From the NCBI GenBank assembly GCA_030065615.1, contig JASJDR010000010.1, positions 1 through 64,000 on the forward strand: a stretch of DNA of 64,000 bases, given 5' to 3'. Positions 45,175 through 52,790 of this stretch are shown here, piece after piece. The stretch comes from Xenococcus sp. MO_188.B8 (GTDB lineage: Bacteria > Cyanobacteriota > Cyanobacteriia > Cyanobacteriales > Xenococcaceae). Both the position numbers and the translations under genes were made by a program. The stretch's first letter is position 1, and the number at the start of each line of letters is the position of its first letter. Under the pieces are notes generated by a model. The model saw nothing but the letters and a program-made list of their open reading frames with translations. It had not been told where the DNA came from and searched no databases.

Positions 45175-47337
45175 CTAATCAAAAACTAGGGGCTGAGGTT
45201 TGTCAATTCCATACCCTTGAGCATAATTAATGCCTATATTTTGAATTTTTTGTAATATTTCATCATTTTCGACGAATTCAGCTACGGTTTTAATATTCAT
45301 AATTTGACTGATGTTATTAAAACATTCTACAGTGGCGTAATCTATACGATCATTAGCTATATTTTTGACAAAACTACCATCAATTTTTAAGTAGTCTATC
45401 GGTAATTTTTTGAGATAACTTAAAGAACTCATCCCACTACCAAAGTCATCTAAGGCAATAGCACAGCCTAACTCTTTGAGTTCTTCAATAAAACTTGCTG
45501 CATTATTTAGATTAGAAATAGCAGCGGTTTCTGTGATTTCAAAACAAATTGTTTGGGGTGGTATATTATGGTACGTAAATTGTTCCTGAAGAAAGGTACG
45601 AAATTGTTTACTGTTGATACTAGTTCCTGAAATATTTATCGCATATAATTCTTTTGAATATGTTAATATTTGCTGATTTTTTGCTTGCCAATAGAGTTCA
45701 TAACTAGTGAGAAAATTACTAATAACCCAACGATCAATCATCGGCATCAGATTGTAACGTTCCGCAGCAGGAATAAAAGAATCAGGAGAAATTAATTTTC
45801 CTGATTCGTCAATAAAACGTAGAAGAATTTCATAATGTTTGATATTAACATCATTATCTATAGCAATAATTTTTTGAGCATAAAGACAAAACCGATTTTC
45901 TTCCAGAGCTATATTTAATCTTGTAACCCATTGCTTTTCACTACGGTTCTTACTTACTTCACAATCTTGCTGATGGTAAATATGCACACAATTACGACCT
46001 TTGTCTTTGGCGACACAACAAGCAGCATCTGCCAAGCTAATCAAACTAGCTGTATCTTCTGTATTTGATTCGATAGCAACTACCCCAATACTGACTCCGA
46101 TCTTAAAAACTTTACCTTTCCAGGTAAACCGAAATTTCTCAATTAATTGCCGCAGTTCATTGGCAATACTATTTGCCATTTCTAAAGAACATCGATGCAG
46201 TAATAGTCCAAACTTATCTCCTCCCAAGCGAGCAAAGATATCAGAATCACGAATTCTTTGACTTAATAATGTTGTTACTTGTCGTAATAATTCATCTCCT
46301 GCTTCATGACCACAGGTATCATTAACAATCTTGAACTGATCCAAATCTAGACAACAGAGGATATGATTAGATTCTTGATGACTAGATTTGGCAATCACTT
46401 CGGCTAATTTCGCTTCAAAACTCTTTCTTTTGTATAAACCAGTTAAAGTATCGCGAGTTGCTTGCCAAGATAGTTTATGGGCTAATTGACGGGATTTAGT
46501 AACATCACGAAATACCATGACGACACTAATGATTTTACCATAGCGATCGCGAATAGGCGCAGCAGAAGCTTCAATAGCATATTCATTTTTGTTGCGAGAA
46601 ATTAGTAGAGTATTAGTTGGTAAATGATAATCTACATTATCTTGGAGCATTTGCTCTACAGGATTAGCAATGACATCTCTGGTAGAATCATCAACTATAT
46701 TAAACACTGCATTTAAAGGAAGTCCCTTAGCTTCTACAGTTTGCCAACCAGTTAATTGTTCAGCGATTAGATTAAAACATTGAATATTTCCTAGAGAATC
46801 TGTAGTAATCACCCCGTCACCAATAGCCTGCATTTTTGCTTCATTAGTGACCAATTTGCTTTCGAGTCTTTCTAATTCTTGCTTGAGAGTTTTGATAACT
46901 TCATACAGTTGTGAGATATTGACAAGGTTATCGATAGTTTCTGAACAGATAATCCCAGCAAGTTTTCCTTCATCGTCCACTACTGGTAAATGTCGAATCG
47001 GATATAGACGCAAAATAGATATTGCCTGATAGATATCTTGAAAATCAGCTTTTTTAACAGTAATCACCTCTGGCGACATAACTTCCGCTACTGTGACTTG
47101 CGCTAGATCAATTTCTGCTGCGCTCAATCTAATAATATCTCTGTCAGTTAAAATACCTATTAATTTGGATTCCTCAATGGCTAATATGTAACTAGAATAA
47201 GAAATTTCATGATTTTCTCCCCCATTCATCTTGGAAATTGCTTTAAGAACTGATTGCTGAGGAGAGATAGTTAAGGGGTTAGGTTCGATAATATTTTCTA
47301 GCTTAGGCAAATCGATACTATAGTCAGCATTGCTCAT
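45175..47337 (-). CDS. CBS-PAS-GGDEF-EAL cyclic di-GMP signalling protein
   Basis: 720 residues. Two CBS repeats (about 12-75 and 80-140) form an adenosine-nucleotide-type sensor, followed by a short coiled coil, a PAS domain (about 165-282), GGDEF (about 292-450) and EAL (about 470-715). The GGDEF signature reads GGDKF (372-376); the usual catalytic Glu is Lys, so cyclase activity is unlikely though substrate binding may persist. EAL residues are kept: YEILLRF, INISG, FEITET, LDDFGSG, LKIDGSF and YAQGY. It probably hydrolyses cyclic di-GMP under CBS and PAS control. It is convergent with aroB. Confidence 0.92.
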   Translation of the reverse strand: MSNADYSIDLPKLENIIEPNPLTISPQQSVLKAISKMNGGENHEISYSSYILAIEESKLIGILTDRDIIRLSAAEIDLAQVTVAEVMSPEVITVKKADFQDIYQAISILRLYPIRHLPVVDDEGKLAGIICSETIDNLVNISQLYEVIKTLKQELERLESKLVTNEAKMQAIGDGVITTDSLGNIQCFNLIAEQLTGWQTVEAKGLPLNAVFNIVDDSTRDVIANPVEQMLQDNVDYHLPTNTLLISRNKNEYAIEASAAPIRDRYGKIISVVMVFRDVTKSRQLAHKLSWQATRDTLTGLYKRKSFEAKLAEVIAKSSHQESNHILCCLDLDQFKIVNDTCGHEAGDELLRQVTTLLSQRIRDSDIFARLGGDKFGLLLHRCSLEMANSIANELRQLIEKFRFTWKGKVFKIGVSIGVVAIESNTEDTASLISLADAACCVAKDKGRNCVHIYHQQDCEVSKNRSEKQWVTRLNIALEENRFCLYAQKIIAIDNDVNIKHYEILLRFIDESGKLISPDSFIPAAERYNLMPMIDRWVISNFLTSYELYWQAKNQQILTYSKELYAINISGTSINSKQFRTFLQEQFTYHNIPPQTICFEITETAAISNLNNAASFIEELKELGCAIALDDFGSGMSSLSYLKKLPIDYLKIDGSFVKNIANDRIDYATVECFNNISQIMNIKTVAEFVENDEILQKIQNIGINYAQGYGIDKPQPLVFD

Positions 47338-47643
47338 AACTCAAGCTTTAAAGTGTTTTTTATGTTTTTTTTGGAAAATACCGCTTCCGAATGCGGAGAG
47401 ACTTATTTTTTAAAAATTATTAAAATAATTGGTTTTCTTTGGCCTTGATATTTTAAACCTCATATTAGATATTATAGATTATAAGATTATAGTTATCTTG
47501 ATATCTATCATATTTTCTAATTACTCTTAGAGCACTCAACGGAACTTTTCTTATGAAAACTTGCTACTTATGATCTCTCATTTCTGCGATTAAGGCAAAT
47601 TGTAATCTAGATTTGTAGCAAAAAAAGAATTTTTCCCTCTATA
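47338..47643. other. AT-rich intergenic region
   Basis: About 300 bases with no gene signal; a short CCGC/GCGG stem lies near 47380-47395. It should hold the promoter of the CBS-PAS-GGDEF-EAL gene and any terminator of the alpha-mannosidase gene. Confidence 0.35.
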
Positions 47644-50600
47644 TCAGTGCTGCAAATGTAATTTAAAATTTTTAACCTTCCAAGGTTTAATTTTTGTATT
47701 AAATTTTTGATTATTATCCTCTTCTAAGCAATTTACTTCCCCAATAATTTTTAAATTCAAATCTCCTTTTAATGATAAATTTGCTGTTTTTCCGTAACAT
47801 TCATAGCAACGTAAAATAATATTTTCTCGATCTTTCTCACTCTTCTGGTTTTCATCTCCTTTGATTGCCATCATAATTAAATTCTCTTCCGAAAAATCAA
47901 TAAAACTTTTTACCGGCGCCAGATAATTTTGTTGATTTTCTTTGATTGCTTCTACTACTTGTAATGGAATATTGAATTCATAACTTTTATGAACAGTTCT
48001 GGCATTATTCCAGCTTCCTTTATGAGGAAAAATAGCATAGGTAAACTGATGTTTTCTTCTGTCTGAATTAGGGTCAGGCCAAACAGGAGAACGTAACAAG
48101 GTTATTCTTATTTGCTTTGGTTTAATATCATAACCGTACTTACAATCATTGAGTAAACTTACGCCATATTTTTGTTTATCATCTGTCAAGTCTACCCATT
48201 TTAAAGCTGAGTTTTCCCATTTAGCTTTCTCTGCTGTTGTTTGAGGTTTTGTCGGGCGTTTGATCGCACCACAGGCTATTTCATAAGTGGCGTAATCACT
48301 TTCTATTGTAAGAGGAAAAGCAGCTTTGACTAAAACATGGGTTTCTTGCCAGTCTACCGTGGTAGATATTTTTAAGACTGGAGAATTCTTCTCTAAAATA
48401 TAATCTTGGACAAATTCTGATTGCCCAATAATCCTAATGACTCTAATGGTTTGTTGTATCTTCCCATTATCTAACCATTGGATTGATTTTAAGGTTGCTG
48501 CTGGGAGTGCTTTGTGTTCGTATTCTGGGTCGATATTCCAGGCATCCCAATATTGTCCTTTGTCGGTAAAGGCTTGGAGTTGATTACCTGATCCTGATAA
48601 TATTTCTTGTTGATTTACAATGTCGTAAATGCTATCTAATTCTCCTATTTCTGGATTAACTTTTACGGTTAAATATTTATTTTTTAGGATAAAGTTTTTA
48701 TTGGCTGGTTGTAATTCTGTAATTCTTTGAGACGCGATGTATCGCTTCTCTACAGTTGATGATAACCAATAGACACGATAGCCAACAGATGGAATATCTT
48801 GGGCAAGAAATAGTAATCGATTTGTATCTATGATTTGGGAAGAGACAGGATTATTTTCGAGATCGTAAACTTGGCAATATTTTTGTTCTATAGGTATGGA
48901 TACTATTTGCGATCGCGTCCAGTTAAGCGCATTAAAAATAACTATGGGTTTGGCATCAGGATCGGGAGGTTGGGGAAGTTTAATTAAAGAAGCGATCGCG
49001 TTTAAAGATTGGCTTAAAACATTTTCCCCAATAGTTATAGCTTCGGTCCATTCTTGATTAGCTTCGGTGAAAACTTCGGGAATAGATGTCCCAGGAAGAA
49101 TATCATGAAATTGGTTGAATAGTACCTTTTTCCAAGCTTTTTCTATTTGTCCTTGCCAGGATAAAGACTGTTCTTGATTATGGTTGCTGTTATTAGTAAG
49201 TGCGAGATTATTTTTATGGGAAATAACTTGACTATTTGCTTTTTTCGTGATATCTTGATCATGATGGGAAAAGACTGCGAAGAAAAGCCTGTCTCTATTA
49301 GTCAGAGTTGCGAGAGTTGCGAATAACTCGGCTTGATATAGTAAATTTTCACAGTAGCGATTAAATCTTTTTTGTTCTGCATGAGTAGTGTAGCAACCAC
49401 GATGCAATTCTAAATACAGTTCCGAATTATGAATGGGAAATGAGGAATGCTGAAAACTTTTGCCTGATGGTGCATCAACAATATCAAAAGAAGAATCAGG
49501 AGAATTAAGATCCTGCGTCTTTAAAGGATATTGTTGAGAAATGTTATCTAAGTATTCTGTTGCAGTAGAGAATCTTATTTCCGGGAAAAAAGGAGACTTT
49601 TGCCATAATGCGGCTACATCTAGCATATCTCTTGTGGGGCCTCCTCCATGATCTCCCACTCCAGGTAACCAAAAGATATCTTGTAAACCTGTTTGACTTT
49701 CCCACTCCACAGCATAGTTAGTCATAGTTATCGGGTTAGTATCCATAACTCCTGTGACATTGGGGGGAGACATAAGAGTAAAAAGTTTTGTGCCATCAGG
49801 AGATTCCCACCAGAAACAACCATGAGGAAATTTGGTTGTATCATTCCAATGGAGTTTCCCCGTCACAAAATAATCAATCCCGCATTGCTTTAATAGCTGA
49901 GGTAATTGCCAAGGAAAACCAAAACTATCAGGGAGCCAAGCAACTCTTGTAGTTGTGCCAAACTTTTCGGTGAGATATTTTTGCCCGTATAGTAACTGAC
50001 GAATAATCGATTCTCCACTTATAATATTGACTTCTGGTTCGATCCACATTCCGCCTAAAGCTTCCCATATTCCTTGGTTAACGGTATTTTGAATTGCGGT
50101 AAATATATCAGGACGATTTTCTTCAATCCATTGGTATAAGGCAGGGCTAGTATGACAGAAAGTAAGTGTAGGATAATCTTGCTGTAGATTAAGCACAGAC
50201 TGAAAAGTACGTTGGGCAACTTCGTAAGTTTCTGTCGTTGTCCATAACCATGCCATATCGAGATGAGCATGTCCTAGTAAATTAAATTTTCTTTGTTTAA
50301 TATTTTTGGCTAAAGGAAGAAGACTTTGACGAATATGATATAAATTCTTAGTAGTTTGATCGGCTCTGTGCAAACTACTCCAGTTTATTTTATGTATTAC
50401 TGATACTAAAATTGGTAATTTTTCTGGTTCAAATTTCGCGAGATATTTAGATAATATAGTAAGCTCATCTGCTACAAAACCAGGATCTATCTGAAGCTCA
50501 AGTTCAGAATTATCTTTCTCATAAACTAAACGCGATCGCATTAAAGCCCCGATATCATGATTGGGACTTACTAAACGAATCGCCACTAAAAATTCTTGGC

Positions 50601-50991
50601 CTGGGATAGCATGATTGGTAATTAAAACTCTAGCAGATGAATCAAATAAATCTCCCTCTTGTACGAGTTGACCGTTAATAAATATTTGAGCATCTTCTGC
50701 CCACCAAGTTAACACTAATCGTAAAATCAATCCTGATAAGGGATATTCTCTTAAAGAGTGAGGAATAGTTATTTTTTGTACTAGCCATCTAACTTGTCTT
50801 CCTTGAGGAAAAACAAGATATCTTTTATCATTAAGTTCTGCTTTTTGGTTATTGCTTAAATTAATTACTGTTAAATCTTGATTGAGATTGAACTCGAGAC
50901 AACAATACCAATTATCTTGTATATCTAATTGAGTTTGAGCACGTAACCTTGCGATCGCATTTTCAATAATAATAAGATCACTATTAGTCAT
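47644..50991 (-). CDS. Alpha-mannosidase, glycoside hydrolase family 38
   Basis: 1115 residues. Residues 1-230 form an N-terminal beta-rich domain. The catalytic domain carries the zinc-site motif HAHLDMAWLW (241-250) and the nucleophile in LPDSFGF (Asp355), with a further zinc-site histidine likely in FSHHDQD. The C-terminal beta-sandwich region runs from about 690 to 1115. GH38 enzymes of this architecture (like ManA/MngB or yeast Ams1) remove alpha-linked mannose from oligosaccharides; no signal peptide is seen, so a cytoplasmic role in glycan turnover is likely. No other carbohydrate gene adjoins it. Confidence 0.92.
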   Translation of the reverse strand: MTNSDLIIIENAIARLRAQTQLDIQDNWYCCLEFNLNQDLTVINLSNNQKAELNDKRYLVFPQGRQVRWLVQKITIPHSLREYPLSGLILRLVLTWWAEDAQIFINGQLVQEGDLFDSSARVLITNHAIPGQEFLVAIRLVSPNHDIGALMRSRLVYEKDNSELELQIDPGFVADELTILSKYLAKFEPEKLPILVSVIHKINWSSLHRADQTTKNLYHIRQSLLPLAKNIKQRKFNLLGHAHLDMAWLWTTTETYEVAQRTFQSVLNLQQDYPTLTFCHTSPALYQWIEENRPDIFTAIQNTVNQGIWEALGGMWIEPEVNIISGESIIRQLLYGQKYLTEKFGTTTRVAWLPDSFGFPWQLPQLLKQCGIDYFVTGKLHWNDTTKFPHGCFWWESPDGTKLFTLMSPPNVTGVMDTNPITMTNYAVEWESQTGLQDIFWLPGVGDHGGGPTRDMLDVAALWQKSPFFPEIRFSTATEYLDNISQQYPLKTQDLNSPDSSFDIVDAPSGKSFQHSSFPIHNSELYLELHRGCYTTHAEQKRFNRYCENLLYQAELFATLATLTNRDRLFFAVFSHHDQDITKKANSQVISHKNNLALTNNSNHNQEQSLSWQGQIEKAWKKVLFNQFHDILPGTSIPEVFTEANQEWTEAITIGENVLSQSLNAIASLIKLPQPPDPDAKPIVIFNALNWTRSQIVSIPIEQKYCQVYDLENNPVSSQIIDTNRLLFLAQDIPSVGYRVYWLSSTVEKRYIASQRITELQPANKNFILKNKYLTVKVNPEIGELDSIYDIVNQQEILSGSGNQLQAFTDKGQYWDAWNIDPEYEHKALPAATLKSIQWLDNGKIQQTIRVIRIIGQSEFVQDYILEKNSPVLKISTTVDWQETHVLVKAAFPLTIESDYATYEIACGAIKRPTKPQTTAEKAKWENSALKWVDLTDDKQKYGVSLLNDCKYGYDIKPKQIRITLLRSPVWPDPNSDRRKHQFTYAIFPHKGSWNNARTVHKSYEFNIPLQVVEAIKENQQNYLAPVKSFIDFSEENLIMMAIKGDENQKSEKDRENIILRCYECYGKTANLSLKGDLNLKIIGEVNCLEEDNNQKFNTKIKPWKVKNFKLHLQH

Positions 50992-51144
50992 AAGCAGCTA
51001 AGTAAAATTACATAGAAAATAGTGAGGAGAGCCCATAGGCAATAGCAAAAAGTTTTATGGTTAAATATAAAACACTGACTGGAAATTTTACTAGGTTATT
51101 CCTTGATTTATTATTAAATTTACCCTAGCCTATCGAAATGCAAT

Positions 51145-51945
51145 ATGAAGCAAACAATAATTCAAGTAGATGCTTTTACCAATACTCCCTTCCAAGGAAA
51201 CCCTGCTGCGGTATGTGTCTTAGAAACGCCACAAAGTACAGAATGGATGCAACTTATCGCCAGAGAAATGAATCTTTCTGAAACCGCGTTTATTCTTAAA
51301 CAAGAATCAGACTTTAACCTCCGGTGGTTTACTCCTACCACAGAAGTCCCGCTATGTGGTCATGCTACCTTAGCCAGCGCCCATGTTTTGTGGACTGAAG
51401 GATATTTACCACCAGAAGAAGTTATCAATTTTCAGACCTTAAGTGGTTTATTAAAAGCCCGTTTACAAGGAGATTGGATTGAGTTGGATTTTCCGGCAAA
51501 TCCGTCTGAAGTTACAACTCCTCCAACTGAATTAGTAACTGCTTTAGGAGTAAATATTAAAACCATAGTGCAAAATTCTCTAGGTTATTTAGTTGAAGTA
51601 GAATCAGCATCAATAGTTCGTGATTTACAACCAAATTTTTCCTTACTCAAAACTTTATCTGTTCCTGGAGTAATTGTTACGAGTGTAGGAGAAAGCAATT
51701 CTGAATATGATTTTGTTTCTCGATTTTTTGCTCCAGAATTAGGAGTTGATGAAGATCCTGTAACTGGTGCTGCTCACTGTTGTCTTGCTCCTTTTTGGCG
51801 TAATAAATTACAGCAAGATGAGTTTATGGCTTATCAAGCTTCTGCTCGTGGTGGTGTTGTGAAAGTTAAATATGATGGAGGAGAACGGGTTTTTCTTCAG
51901 GGGCAAGCCGTTACTGTAATGAAAGGAGAACTTTGGGATAAATAA
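51145..51945 (+). CDS. PhzF-family isomerase-like protein
   Basis: 266 residues with the two-fold diaminopimelate-epimerase-like fold of the PhzF family: VDAFTNTPFQGNPAAVC at 8-24, MNLSETAFIL near 42-51 with the conserved Glu47, LRWFTPTTEVPLCGHAT (about 58-74), and DPVTGAAHCCLAPFW in the second half. PhzF itself isomerises dihydro-3-hydroxyanthranilate in phenazine synthesis, but most relatives are of unknown substrate and no phenazine genes are present. It is followed 21 bases later by a Uma2 gene on the same strand. Confidence 0.9.
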   Translation: MKQTIIQVDAFTNTPFQGNPAAVCVLETPQSTEWMQLIAREMNLSETAFILKQESDFNLRWFTPTTEVPLCGHATLASAHVLWTEGYLPPEEVINFQTLSGLLKARLQGDWIELDFPANPSEVTTPPTELVTALGVNIKTIVQNSLGYLVEVESASIVRDLQPNFSLLKTLSVPGVIVTSVGESNSEYDFVSRFFAPELGVDEDPVTGAAHCCLAPFWRNKLQQDEFMAYQASARGGVVKVKYDGGERVFLQGQAVTVMKGELWDK

Positions 51946-51966
51946 TAAGTAATAAGTAATAGATAT

Positions 51967-52608
51967 ATGTTACTAGAAGTTAAGAAAATTATTGTTCCTC
52001 CAGGACAGACGATTCTTCTAAGGGATATTAATTGGTTAGATTTTGAAGCAATTTTAGAGGATTTAGGAGAACGTCGAAGTTCGAGAATCGCTTATGATTG
52101 CGGAACTTTATCTATTATGACAGCATTACCTGAACATGAAGTTAATAAGGTTTTGATTGGGGACTTACTGAAAGTTTTGCTAGAAGAATTAGATATAGAT
52201 TTTTGGTCTTTAGGTTCGACAACTTTTAAAAATAAAATCATGAAACAGGGAATTGAACCTGATGATTGTTTTTATATCAAGAATGAAGCTTTAATTAGAG
52301 GTAAAGATAGAATAGATTTAACTATCGATCCTCCTCCCGATTTAGCTATTGAAGTTGAAGTGACATCTCGAAGTAATACTAATATTTATGCGAAGTTAGG
52401 TGTTCCTGAATTATGGCGATTTGAGAAAGGTAAGTTAAAGATTGATATTTTACAAGATGGTGCTTATGTAAATTATGATGTTAGTTCGATCTTTCCTGAT
52501 ATTCTTTTGATTAATATTATTCCTGAATATCTAGCTAAAGCTAAAGAAAATGGTCGCAATAAAACTATGAAAGAATTTAGGAAATTTATAATTAATAATT
52601 TTGTTTAG
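51967..52608 (+). CDS. Uma2 (DUF820) family putative nuclease
   Basis: 213 residues. Uma2 proteins are abundant in cyanobacteria and have a PD-(D/E)xK nuclease fold. The core is visible as PPDLAIEVEVTSRSN (about 118-132: Asp, then Glu-x-Glu on the next strand) and a later basic strand LWRFEKGKLKI. A typical opening helix precedes (DINWLDFEAILEDLGE, then SRIAYDCGTLSIM). The biological role is unknown; many copies seem mobile. It may share a transcript with the PhzF gene. Confidence 0.85.
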   Translation: MLLEVKKIIVPPGQTILLRDINWLDFEAILEDLGERRSSRIAYDCGTLSIMTALPEHEVNKVLIGDLLKVLLEELDIDFWSLGSTTFKNKIMKQGIEPDDCFYIKNEALIRGKDRIDLTIDPPPDLAIEVEVTSRSNTNIYAKLGVPELWRFEKGKLKIDILQDGAYVNYDVSSIFPDILLINIIPEYLAKAKENGRNKTMKEFRKFIINNFV

Positions 52609-52790
52609 TTTGATGATTAATTATTGAGAATAAATATTAAATTATTTTAAGATATGAAATTTGCAAGTTATGGCTACTAGATCATTAAGATTTAGTAAGC
52701 TGATCCATATTTGACTTGCATAATTCTGACGCTCAATCCATACATGTAGCTTGAAACGTTCTGGTAAACTCGATCTTGGTCAGCTTAGAC

